Shown: piece after piece, positions 14,700-25,000 of the stretch
Position numbering within the stretch: the first letter of the stretch is position 1
Layout of the letters: every line of letters begins with the position of its first letter
Source: Trichuris trichiura
Taxonomy: Eukaryota; Nematoda; Enoplea; Trichinellida; Trichuridae
Reading direction: 5' to 3'
NCBI GenBank assembly: GCA_037903355.1
Contig: JBAJFE010000014.1
Span: 1,984,001-2,048,000, forward strand
Length of the DNA: 64,000 nucleotides
Translations under genes and position numbers: made by a program
The notes under the pieces: generated by a model
What the model saw: the letters and a program-made list of their open reading frames with translations, nothing else
Told to the model about the DNA's origin: nothing
Database searches by the model: none

Positions 14700-14940
14700 A
14701 CTTTCCACAACGTCGTCATCACTATCAGTAGCCAATTACTCGAGGGCCTTAAGTTCCACGTCGGTAAAGGGCTCTCTTTGATCTTACAGGTATTCTCTGA
14801 AGTTGTCTTCCACCTCGTTTGCAGCACCCAAACGTTCGTGACCTCCGCATAAATGGTAGGCAGGCTCCTGCGTTCAATGACAGTATTACTTCATAAAAGA
14901 CCACTAGCAAGCATTGTCTCCGGCTTAATTCCACTTACGG

Positions 14941-14954
14941 CCCCCCCCCCCCCC
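14941..14954. repeat. Poly-C run (14 bp)
   Basis: Fourteen consecutive C inside Tigger pseudogene T1. Such runs are prone to slippage and sequencing error, so the local length is uncertain. Confidence 0.9.
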
Positions 14955-15206
14955 AACAAACGCAACTGCGTCTGGAATCGAAAAGAGTTTCCACAAGTCC
15001 GGAAGTCTACAGTTTAGGATTACCGTCAACGGCAATACGAAACTTTCCAGAAACGAAAGTAGCCTTACTGCATTTTATGACACCTTGATCAAGTAGCTGC
15101 AATAGCGATGCATGAACACCAGTTCGACATTCTGGTCGGCGGTGCAAAGAAATTGGGAATAACCGGGAGCATTTCCAATTACGACGATGGCCTAGAGTGA
15201 TTCCTT

Positions 15207-15491
15207 ATTGAAGAATGTCTTTATTACGGATTGTCTCCCGTTGTGAAAATAACAAAGAGGTTTTAACACTTCTTCCGGAGCTTTCGGGTTCTTTCGCGAC
15301 CCGTCTTCAGCGGTGAAATTATGTATTGACTATACATAATTTCACCGCTGAAGACGGGTCGCGAAAGAACCCGAAAGCTCCGGAAGAAGTGTTAAAACCT
15401 CTTTGTTATTTTCACAACGGGAGACAATCCGTAATAAAGACATTCTTCAATATGAAAACTCACACTCCCGTACAAAAACATCATGTTTTCA
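15207..15491 (+). mobile_element. Palindromic hairpin element, family A, copy A1
   Basis: Two near-perfect inverted arms meet at about 15331 (ATGTAT/ATACAT), each holding the conserved blocks TTTATTACGGA, TCCGGAGCTTTCGGGT and GACCCGTCTTCAGCGG. After the second arm comes a unique tail (ATGAAAACTCACACTCCCGT and on to TTTTCAA). The flanks carry a 13-bp direct repeat, AGAGTGATTCCTT, at 15194-15206 and 15492-15504, so the insertion is clean. The target is the Tigger pseudogene T1. No protein is encoded; the reading frames inside are by-products of the palindrome. Confidence 0.9.
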
Positions 15492-16216
15492 AGAGTGATT
15501 CCTTGACCTTCCAGATATTTCCTCGCTTCAAGAACGTAGAATTGGTTGAGCCTTTCTGAAGATACGATAACCATCGTCCAGGAATTAATACTGTGCTGCC
15601 AGAATACGGGCAAGGAATGTCTACTTTTATTCCTGAGAGACCTGTAGCAACAGAGTTCCTTGCGACGATATACGACAGTTATACGTCATTTATTGAAAGA
15701 AAAATTTGGTTAACTTGGTAGGGAGGGTACGGAACAGCGATAGTGGCACAACAGGAACACGACTAATTCGGCGACCCAAACCATTCCCTCCTCAGCCGTT
15801 TATACAGACTGTCGTTGCTCCTTATTTAGGTGAATGACTGAGGAGGGACAGTGACCTAGGAAAGGACAGTAGTCCAGAGAAGCAATGACGCACAGGGACA
15901 GCGAGCTCAAGCAGAGTTACCTTCTGCCAACTGGGCACCGCTTTGTAACAGGAACGGGCAGCAGTCACATCGCCCTATAGGTAGGTAGTCTTAAGTTAAG
16001 ACCATGTGAGGCCAACGATCTCGTGTTGCTGTCATCAGCAGTGGCTTCGTCCAGCAGCTAGTACAGGCACAAGACCACCGATGATTATTTGTGGTAAATG
16101 ATCCCGGGTTTGATCATGTGTCCTGCTGGACTGGCCTCAAACACGACAGTATTTGAAAGGCTTGAATCCCAAGGCCTGCTTGGCATTTTAGATGCGTGTA
16201 GCAATGGAATGTTCTT

Positions 16217-16450
16217 CTAGAGCGTTGATTCTCAGAGTGGAACACGAGCCCCGCCAGGGGGCCCAAATCGGCGAGGCGGCTCTTGTGGAGCACTTTTGAG
16301 CTGTGTGGGGCGGGGGTACTCAGCCGTCTTCCCTTCCAGCCAATCAGCGCGCTCGAAATCGACTAATCAAAATTGGGGGGCCTAAACGCTCAGAAACGTT
16401 CACAGTGGCCCTGACGACCTTGACCTTGAGAAACACTATTCTAAAACAAT
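16217..16450. mobile_element. Possible hAT-like GC-rich MITE
   Basis: Begins GTTGATTCTCAGAGTGG followed by ACGAGCCCCGCCAGGGGG and ends near CCTTGAGAAACACTATTC, a loose inverted match. The start resembles the GTTCTCA ends common in hAT elements. Base composition is clearly GC-richer than the surroundings. No exact 8-bp target repeat was found, so the call is tentative. Confidence 0.3.
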
Positions 16451-17221
16451 GCTGTTTTATCAGCATTGAAGACCAGCTTTAGAAGGTATCCCTTTTCATC
16501 TATTACCTTGAATAATTTCAGGAACGATGACGCAGCCAGGTTTTCAGCCGATGCTGCCTCCGTACTGATTCTTAAATTTTCAAGACTGAACCTACTCAAG
16601 CTTGCAGTAAACTATTTTTTCCTGTTGATCTTTCCAGCCGCCATAGAAAAGTCTGTACAAGCTAAACACTTTTGCCCACAAGTTTGCTATGGACGTGGCC
16701 ATGCTTCTGTCATGTCCTCTATCCGTATACTTAGTGCTTTCTCAGACTTCACAAACACTGTTGTGAATTAGAGAAATCTTTTCTGCCTGTGCAAAGTCAG
16801 CGAGTACAAGTCCTTGAGTCTTAGGTTCTTTATGCTATACCGCACGAATGCTCGATTCCTTCTTACCAACATTCTTATCAGCGCATGATATGCCGTTCTT
16901 GAAACGATCGACGATTATTATTTTCTCGTAGCAAGAAATTACTTAGCGCTCTCTCTCTCAGGATGTGACCTACGCCTACTAGTTTTCTATCAGCTATCTT
17001 TTCGCTCAATAACAGAGGAAAAAACGAAAGTAAAGGATGAGTTTCACTACTGGACAATAATAACGCTCAAGCACTAAACGGTATAGAGAGGCCAATATAT
17101 GCGCAGAGAACACTGGAGTAAGTAGAAGAGCAAGTTGCGAAGCTAGAAGAGACAACAGTCAGTCATGTTGGAACTCTCCGTCCAGTCATGAAACTCTCCG
17201 TGACCCGTCTTTAGCGCAATC

Positions 17222-17269
<48 letters not shown>

Positions 17270-17303
17270 ATTATTCTTATTCTTATTCTTATTATTCTTA
17301 TTC

Positions 17304-17341
<38 letters not shown>

Positions 17342-17370
17342 GTTATTATTATTACTATTATTATTATTAC
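17222..17370. repeat. (TTA)n microsatellite
   Basis: About 150 bp of TTA repeats with interspersed TTC variants (TTATTCTTATTC). The preceding bases GTGACCCGTCTTTAGCG resemble the family A block GTGACCCGTCTTCAGCG, so the array may have grown from an element end. Confidence 0.95.
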
Positions 17371-17609
17371 TGTACATAGGGAAAGCGACGCGTTCGACTT
17401 TACATTATGTTCAGCGCAGCTTTCAAGGTTAATCGCGCTTCGTCATCGGTAACGAAAGGGTGTCAGGAAAAGTTCAAAGCAAGATAAAACGGACCCTTGA
17501 AAGGTGAGAGAAATGAGCTCAAAGTTTAAAGTTTTTGAGTTAACTGAGCAGTGCAGTTTCGTTTGAGTAGTTTATTGAGAAAAGCATATAAATAATGATT
17601 GTCCCAATT

Positions 17610-17750
17610 AATTTTGTTCTAATCCTTTTGCAGGGGAATTTTCAGCCCGTTTTTTTTCATTTTTCAAAAGCACAGGCTGAAAATTCTGTTGCGAAGAGAT
17701 TAGAACAAAATTTCTAAACGCCCGTTAGAAGAAAAGAAAAAACAAAAAAT
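17610..17750 (+). mobile_element. Probable second family C palindrome
   Basis: Inverted arms 17610-17649 and about 17672-17712 (TTTTGTTCTAATCC against GATTAGAACAAAA). The following tail CCCGTTAGAAGAAAAGAAAA resembles the tail of the copy at 40.57 kb (CTCGTTACGAAGAAAGAAAA). No convincing target repeat was seen. Confidence 0.5.
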
Positions 17751-17942
17751 TGGTGCTAATTAAATGAAATAAGGTAATTAAATAAAGATAAAACAACGGT
17801 AAGTAAAATAAAACCCAAAGAACGAAATAAAAAGTAACAAGATGACATCAAAGAGTAATGGTAAAGATGAAGGCGCAGTTAAACCCTGTTTTAAGTTATG
17901 CCAATGTTAGCGGAACAAATTTTTTAATTGGTGATGTTGACA

Positions 17943-18206
17943 TTATAACTCAGTTTCCCGGACTCTTTTGGTCCCACAGTCAGCGTAGCAGTCATTAGGT
18001 CTGATCCAACGTGTCTTTACACGCAGGTCTGATGAAGTGATGCGGCCCAGTCCTGAAAGCTCAGCCATCAAAACCAAAAGGATAAGTATACACGAGTTGT
18101 TTTTCCGTATAAAATTACGAAACATTTTACATCCATACGAAAAAAAGTACTTTTTTAATGGAACGTCAAGAACATGAGAATTAAAATGTTCCACCTCAAG
18201 ATCCAT
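17943..18206 (-). CDS. Hypothetical small secreted peptide
   Basis: An 87-codon frame starting with ATG. From an internal Met (about residue 28) it has a signal-peptide-like stretch (FIRKNNSCILILLVLMAELS) followed by a short basic tail with two cysteines (NDCYADCG) and a stop. No family recognised, no intron, no poly(A) signal close by. It may be chance in AT-rich DNA. Confidence 0.2.
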   Translation of the reverse strand: MDLEVEHFNSHVLDVPLKKYFFSYGCKMFRNFIRKNNSCILILLVLMAELSGLGRITSSDLRVKTRWIRPNDCYADCGTKRVRETEL

Positions 18207-18361
18207 CGGTATACGCGGAGTCGTAAAATAAATTTAGCTCCAATAGTTACCAAAAAGCCTGCTACACCCTCTACATAGATGAGATGCTCTGCGTTAACAA
18301 CATACGTAAATTTGACAGATATTCGATTGTCTTGTAAATCTTAAGTATTGATACCTAACTT

Positions 18362-18541
18362 CATAATGCAAAAGCTTTATTACGGAATAATTCCCGTTTA
18401 ATGCGTGTTAACTCCGGAGCTTTCGGGTCGACCGAGACCCGAAAGCTCCGGAGTTAACACGCATTAAACGGGAATCATTCTGTAATAAAGCTTTTGCATT
18501 ATGAAAACATACGGTCCCGTACGAAGAAACCAAATTTTCAA
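18362..18541 (+). mobile_element. Palindromic hairpin element, family A, copy A2
   Basis: Shortest family A copy. The arms mirror each other around 18431 (GGGTCGACCGAGACCC) and the GTCTTCAGCGG block is missing, as if the centre was deleted. The tail after the second arm runs from ATGAAAACATACGGTCCCGT to ATTTTCAA. The 12-bp direct repeat GATACCTAACTT flanks it at 18350-18361 and 18542-18553. Confidence 0.9.
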
Positions 18542-18553
18542 GATACCTAACTT

Positions 18554-19675
18554 TTCTTTATGAATCCAGTAGGATACTTGCGCGACAGGATAAACTTGGA
18601 AATTTGTCTCACGCGAAAAATATACGGCAAATAAAGCGTTTCTAGTTAACCGTTCACGCAAAAAAGCACTTTGAGGAAAGGCGGGAGAATTTCGAACGTA
18701 CATACTTTTGCAACAAAGTTACTAGAACATCAAATGCTGTGCTAAAAGTTTTTAGAAACGCATAGTCTGCAGGAGACTAAGAGGTCATCACAGTTCGCAA
18801 AAATCGCAGATGTTTATGCGCTTACTTGTTATTACATGAAAAATATGAGTAGTACACAAAGGAACAACGCTCAAGGTGTCTAAAAAAATTCAGCGATAGA
18901 ATCATATAATAAAAAACCTTGTGAGAAGGGTTTGCCTTTAACTAATAACTTGTGACGTGGAAGGGAATAGAGCATAGAAACTTGGGTACTCATTACGTCA
19001 GAGCAAAGACACAAAGAAGAACGCAAACTATCAATATATATACCCCGATAAAATTTTCATTATGAGTAGATTATCGGTAAGTCAAAGACTAACTTCTTTT
19101 ACTATCAGAAATCAGAAAGTTATCAGAAAGTCGCAGAAATTTAAAAAGGTAATCAAAAAACGTACCCGTTAAATTAGCTGCATCAACACGGTCATTCTTC
19201 CATTCTCTCTAAGTTATTCTTGATTACAAAAAAACTGCTGGAATCAAATATTGCAAACGATAGTCTTCGCAAACGACGCAAAGGTGAATAAGACAGTCGT
19301 CGACAATGCCTATAAAAAGCAAGAGATGCATTTAGGAACAAAGTCACTACATTACAGTCTTGGAACACGCGAATAGAGCTTTGCACGAAATATAAATAAT
19401 ATATACCAAACCAGAAGGCATTGCATTTGGGCGGAAGTTCAAAAATTCGTTCTAATGGTAAATATTACCTCCGGGATATTTTGCCATGCATATAGCGAGA
19501 AAACATGAATAAGACCCCATATATCAAAACAATTAGCATTTGGTGATGATTTTCCATGGCTTTCCCGTTTTTAATGCAATGAGTATCTGCAGCTGCTCCA
19601 CCCCCATGAAATACCCTGCCTTTCACTACCGTTATAAAATACGCTTAAAGATCAATCGTATTACGTATGGAAATG
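18554..19675. other. Intergenic, nothing recognised
   Basis: AT-rich sequence between hairpin copy A2 and the 3' end of HUS1. Only short frames without family resemblance. Confidence 0.5.
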
Positions 19676-20826
19676 TTAACGTAAACAAAAAATGATCATC
19701 GTAAGATGACGTGATGGAAAATACGGCAAAACTACCCCAAGATGATACCTTTAGATTAAGTTTCAAAGTACCTACCTACAACAGCGCGAGCATGCGATGG
19801 TAGCTGAATACTCAAAAACATCATAAGCCATTTAATTTCAACTCGAGCAGATGAAGACTCGGATTTAACGCATGTTGTCGCATTCGTGTCGTTATGTGAT
19901 GCTAAATATGTAACGATGCAAAAGTCAAATTCTAAAACTGTACTTGAAATTTACCTGTGGTACTATTGGAAAGGGAAGTGCTACTCGGAAAAAATGTGCT
20001 CACTGAAATCTCATCCGTCCGCATAGTAAGGGTCATCTCACCGGTCTTGTTACCCATTACAAGCTTAAGCGAAGATCATTAATACAGGTCCAACAAAAAT
20101 CATGCAGAAATAAACTTTACGACGTGTTGTCCCATATGCTTCATTCCAGCGATAACTCTTTGCACTACCTTCAAAGGAGGCAATAGTAGCGTCACTTCAG
20201 GGTGTAAAGAAAAGTCATCGAAAGCAGATGGGTTCCACAATCGAGGAGGCCATACCGTCACAGGAATGTCGTGCGTTATGAGGCGGTCGCTAGCTGCCAG
20301 CGATGGCTATACAAGTCGTCAAAACAGGATTAACTCATTTACTTTCTAGCCTTTACCAATTTTATTTCGAAAGTCAAATAAGGAATTGACTTTTTAGTCA
20401 GTTTCATTTTGACTGATTTAGCTAGGTTTAAAGTACGAAGCGCTTGGAAAACTTGATCAGGCGATAATGCTAAGTATATTTCATCGTTTTCAGCGTTCCA
20501 TCCGTCCATTCGAAATTCACTGAAGAAGGAAGCCTAAAGCAAGCCATAGCCGTGTAGGCAGAAAGTCAATAACCACTAAAACGCTTACAAGACTGAAGTC
20601 GCAAATCAATTTTTGTCCATTATCCACTGCAGCCTCCTTTTTTGCCAATTGAAATTTGTCCTTGCAAATTCGCACTTCGCACTCCTTACAAAGCTTGCTG
20701 ACAACAGACAAGAGGCCTAACGGAAACAGCAGGCAATCAGGCAAACAGTTCATGGTTTAGGTGAATCCACTTACGGCTGAACTTGTCCACACTGTCCGCA
20801 TTACAAAATTTCGAAGAAAATTTCAT
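19676..20826 (-). CDS. HUS1: HUS1 checkpoint clamp subunit (7 exons)
   Basis: Subunit of the RAD9-RAD1-HUS1 (9-1-1) ring, a PCNA-like clamp loaded at DNA damage to start checkpoint signalling in the nucleus. Exons in coding order: 20775-20826, 20589-20716, 20357-20533, 20121-20306, 19955-20063, 19776-19901, 19676-19731, with introns of 44-58 bp and consistent phases. Product 277 residues (human 280). The start MKFSSKFCNA matches the family MKFRAK-type start. SEFRMDGWNAENDEIYLALS is the most conserved block, followed by VKMKLTKKSIPYLTFEIKL and LITHDIPVTV. The C-terminal strand (HLTMIIFCLR) is weakly conserved and the last two exons are the least certain. OPA1 starts 1.2 kb away in divergent orientation. 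No catalytic residues are expected, as the family acts as a scaffold. Confidence 0.92.
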
Positions 20827-22047
20827 ACTTCCAAGGGTGGCACTACTAAAGCAAATTTACTAATGGCAGTTCTGCGAATGGTAAACTAGACTTTTAGGAA
20901 AACCAATTACGCAGTTGCAATTTTAAGGTTTTCAGGTCACGGTTTACGTGCTACTCTGTTACAATTCGCCCAAAGCATCTCGTTTGCTCACCCGAATAAC
21001 ATGGCAATCATTAAAAGGTACAGTATGTATTGCCGCCCTTTGTGGAGCTCAGTTCATGTTTTAAACAGTGTTCAAAAGGCTTCCTTGATTGCGAGGAGAT
21101 CTTTGTGCCCTTGGTATCCCTGATAAGAAATGCAAAGGCGTTATTGTAGAAGTTATTAGGCCGTAATGACATGTGGAGAAGGCGGTTATCATCGATCGTT
21201 TGGAGGTTAGTTGGTTATTCCTAGACGTACCCCTAATAAATTGTCGTTTCAGAATTTCACGTAAACGGCTTGAAAACAAGAGAAATTTTAGCGCCTTTGG
21301 GGGACGTTGCAAGCAAATTTTTTTCATCAAATTTTCGCCCGGGTAAGACAGCCATCGTATGTCCCTAGGAGCTTTGTGGCATGACGTTTGTTAAAGCATA
21401 GCAGTTTAATGCTGTCTCAAAAAAGCACATGACCAAACACGAAGTACGAATACCGCTTGAGCAGTAAAGGTTGAAACGGCTACAAAGTGGCACAGACTTC
21501 TCTGTAAATCTAATAATTTTAAAATGTGGATCTCAACTGTCGTTTGCTTTAGAGAATAAGTTACTAACTTCCGATGTAACTTTTTGTCTCGAGGTTTATG
21601 CCATTAATAAGTTTGATAGCGCAGGTGTGGTTCAGATTGTGGAAACACGTTCATTCTTAAGGGTTTCTGTATTGCTCAGTTCAAGATATTTGCAGGTTCA
21701 CTTTTCTGCCTCCAAAATGTTCGTTTTCACTTTAACAATTAGCACCGACTATCATCGGTCGAGCTGGTATGGATTTCATCTTCAGAGGATGCCAATTATA
21801 CTTTTTATATAAAACTACTTCGCGAATATATTAACAGCCAGTATAACCTGGAGTGGCACAATGCCAAACGCATTTCCAGCTAGGCTTAAATAAATTTTCA
21901 GTTTAGTTCGCTGCTAAGTTGAGAAAGAGTCAAGTAATAGAGTAAATCCAAGGAAGCAAAAATGTTTAAGTAACTCAACCTTTCACTGTGAGGGGCATGT
22001 AACTTTTTGTTTTTTTAAAAATATTTTCGCGACCAAAACATGTGAAC
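20827..22047. other. Divergent intergenic region HUS1/OPA1
   Basis: 1.2 kb between the two start codons, presumably holding both promoters. I saw no TATA box in a convincing place and no repeat. A 113-codon frame (21471-21812, +) does not look like a known protein. Confidence 0.5.
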
Positions 22048-25000
22048 ATGCCAGCAATCTCTACTCGTTTCAGCTGTAAACTCTTGACACCTCCGCTTCC
22101 GTTAACGGCAGCTGTATATGGCAAGAGAAATGTTTCAATTCTGGTCCAGTTGGGAAGAAACTTATTACGTGTACGCTACATAGTGATCGGCTCGCTTGTA
22201 GGCGGTGGAATCACTGTTTCGCAGGTAGGCATCTCATCTTTTACCACTTTAGCCAAATCACGGATTTTAATTTTTTTTAGACTGTACAATCTTGGAAGGA
22301 TAAATTGCCCGACTTCGACTGGCTTACAGATCACTGGCCGAACTCGGACAGCATGAACAAGTATATTGAGTACACCAAAGACATACCTGCCGTCATTCAA
22401 CAACGAGGACGGCATTTCAATGAACGCTTGCGTTCTAATGGGAAGATGGCCTTAAGTTACGTGGGAGATTGGTTGAGCAGCTTCAAGCCTGATGTACTGA
22501 CTAGCTTTTCTAAAGGTCTAGGGCCAGTTCCTTGCAACGTCATCTCTAGCCATTCTCTCCTAGGGATGGCATTATACAGTGGCATGCCTGAATGGGAAGA
22601 GTTGGAGAGCAGTTATTCTCTTCCGATTGGTACGTTTCGATTTGCAGAGCTAACTAACCTATTATTCTTTATTGAGTGTGCCAGTTTTAGCCGAGGAAAC
22701 TAACAAGCCAACTGTTAAACCAGTGGTCAACGAAGCCAACTCTTTAGATGTTCAGGTAGCCTTTCTTTTCGCATCACTGGAATTCGCATATTTCATAGAG
22801 ATGTTTGTAGTTGAAATTCCAAAGGCAGATGGAAAAGTTGGAGAAAGAAAACGCTGAACTTCGTCACTTGCTGACGTTAAATAATAAGACTACAGATATA
22901 CATCGTCGTTCCAAAGTGAGCGAGATGGAAAGTTCATTTATGCTTAAGGTTTCTAAAAAACCCATTCCAGCAATCGCTTATTGAGATGTATTCAGAGGTA
23001 TTGGACATCTTGGCAGATTATGACGCGTCTTATAAAACGCAAGATTGCCTACCTAGGGTAAGTCGATAAGTTACAGGTGCACTCGTAGAAGCCTTTATGC
23101 TTCTAGGTCATTGTAGTTGGTGATCAAAGCTCAGGCAAAACTAGCGTACTTGAAATGGTCGCTCAAGCCCGTATATTTCCCAGGTATTTGATTGCACATG
23201 TTTTTAACATGTCTCGCGATCCCTTCCTGCTTTCAGAGGATCAGGAGAAATGATGACAAGAGCACCCGTGAAAGTAACGCTAAGCGAGGGGCCTTACCAT
23301 ATAGCAAAGTTTAAGGATAGTGAACGCGAGTTCGACCTAACGAAGGAAAGCGATGTAGACTATATCTTAACGTGCAAGACTTCATCTTATCGATGCAGAT
23401 TTTTCCAGCTGGCAGAGTTGCGTTACGAAATAGAACTTCGCATGCGTAATAGTGTGACAGATGGTAAAACAGTCAGCAAGGAGGTAATCGCACTGGCTGT
23501 CCAAGGTCCATCTTTACCCCGGATGGTACTTATCGATTTACCCGGTGTGATAAGTGTAATATCATAAAAATTGCCGTAGCCGACTTGCCGCGATTCTTTT
23601 TGTTTGTAGACCGTAACCAGCGAAATGGCTGTGGGAACCAAAAATGATATTTTGGATATATGTCGCTGCCATATGGAAAATCCTAACGCCATTATATTAT
23701 GCATTCAAGGTGGGTTCAACGCAGACAGACGCGATAAATTAACAATCATACTCTTTAGATGGTTCAGTAGACGCTGAAAGAAGTAATGTTACCGATCTAG
23801 TCGCTTCCCTTGACCCGCAAGGGAAGCGTACCATACTGGTATTGACTAAGGTTGACCTCGCAGAAGAAAACTTGATAAATCCAGATCGAGTATACAGCTG
23901 CAATTAGTTGTGTGTTAGAAGTCCGAGTTTTCTTTTTGGTAGGTGAAAAAAATACTGGATGGAAAATTGTTTCCAATGAAAGCCATCGGCTATTATGCGG
24001 TCGTTGCGGGTAAAGGTAACCAAGGCGACAGCATTGAAGCAATCAAAGAGTATGAAGAAGAGTTCTTTGCCAATTCTAAGCTTTTCCGGTATTTCATCAA
24101 ATGCGCTATTTCTTTGTGATGTCGTTTATTTGCTGTTCCCGAGTAGCGCTTTGGAGTCATCGCAGCTGACCACGAGGAACATGTCTCTTGCGGTTAGCGA
24201 CCGATTTTGGACAATGGTTAAAGAATCTGTCGAACAGCAGGCAGATAGTTTTAAGGCAAAGCGATTCAATTTAGAGACAGAATGGCGTAATACTTTTCCG
24301 AAAAAAAGAGAATTGGATAGGGTTGCTTTCCCGTAAGGGTTACCAGCTGCAGTAATTTTACCTGATGCAGGATGAACTATTCGAAAAGGCAAGAAACGAG
24401 CTTCTGGATGAAATCAACGCCCTAGAAGAAATCGCATCTAAAGATTGGGAAACAGCATTGCGTGAAAAAATATGGAAAAGGATGAGCTCCCATGTGTTCG
24501 ACAAGCTTTACTTTCCGGCGGCGGTAGAGGAGAGCATTGGGTAAGCAGCGCAAGGGTGTAAAGCGAAAAAATGTTTGCGTATGACTTAAACAAGTTTAAA
24601 AATAGGCGGAACTCTTTTTTCTGCATCACTAAAAGACCAAGCGTGCTGTTTTCCATATTACGTTAACCTTGTTGAAAGTGAAGCTCTTTCTTACGCACGT
24701 GTAAAATTTCATAATTGTATATGGTAGTGCGACCCGTAAAGGTGTTTTTAAATTAGCATATCCTTCAGGTAGCTCCTGTTCCCGTCTTCAACGCGGAAGG
24801 TTTTATTGAATGAATAGGCGTTCCTTTATGTCGAGGTAGAATTACACAGCAATGTCAGAAGGGCAAAATTGGGGAAGCAGGAAACTCTATGTGACCATTT
24901 AAGTGCGATATATTCTAAACCTACGTTCACAAATCGGCGAAATAGACAAAGTGCATTTACCACACGCAGTGCATGGAACGCAGCCATTTTATGGAATGCG

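Larger units (their letters stand above)
14690..16190 (-). pseudogene. Dead Tigger/jerky-type (pogo) DDE transposase, copy T1
   Basis: Reading the minus strand from about 16.19 kb down, fragments follow the order of a jerky/Tigger transposase: an ASPAGHMIKPGIIYH block (about 16.1 kb, compare ANAAG..KP..IYH), LPVFWQHS (about 15.6 kb), FYVLEARKYLEGQGI (about 15.5 kb), VVIGNAPGYS (about 15.17 kb, compare LLDNAPGHP), NVELVF, LDQGVI (about 15.08 kb), and an acidic tail with EPFTDVELKALE (about 14.78 kb). Frames change repeatedly and stops are frequent, so it is inactive. It is interrupted by a 285-bp palindromic element (15207-15491). Between about 15.65 and 16.07 kb there is more sequence than the family predicts, so another insertion is likely. 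A run of 14 C at 14941-14954 lies inside it. Confidence 0.72.

Noticed and set aside
15326..15613. Open frames on both strands across 15.3-15.6 kb
   Set aside because: They are by-products of the A1 palindrome and the Tigger remnant, not genes.
22926..22970. 22-bp intron in OPA1 before SLIEMYSE
   Set aside because: A consensus GTGAGC donor at 22916 gives a normal 55-bp intron and keeps the phase.
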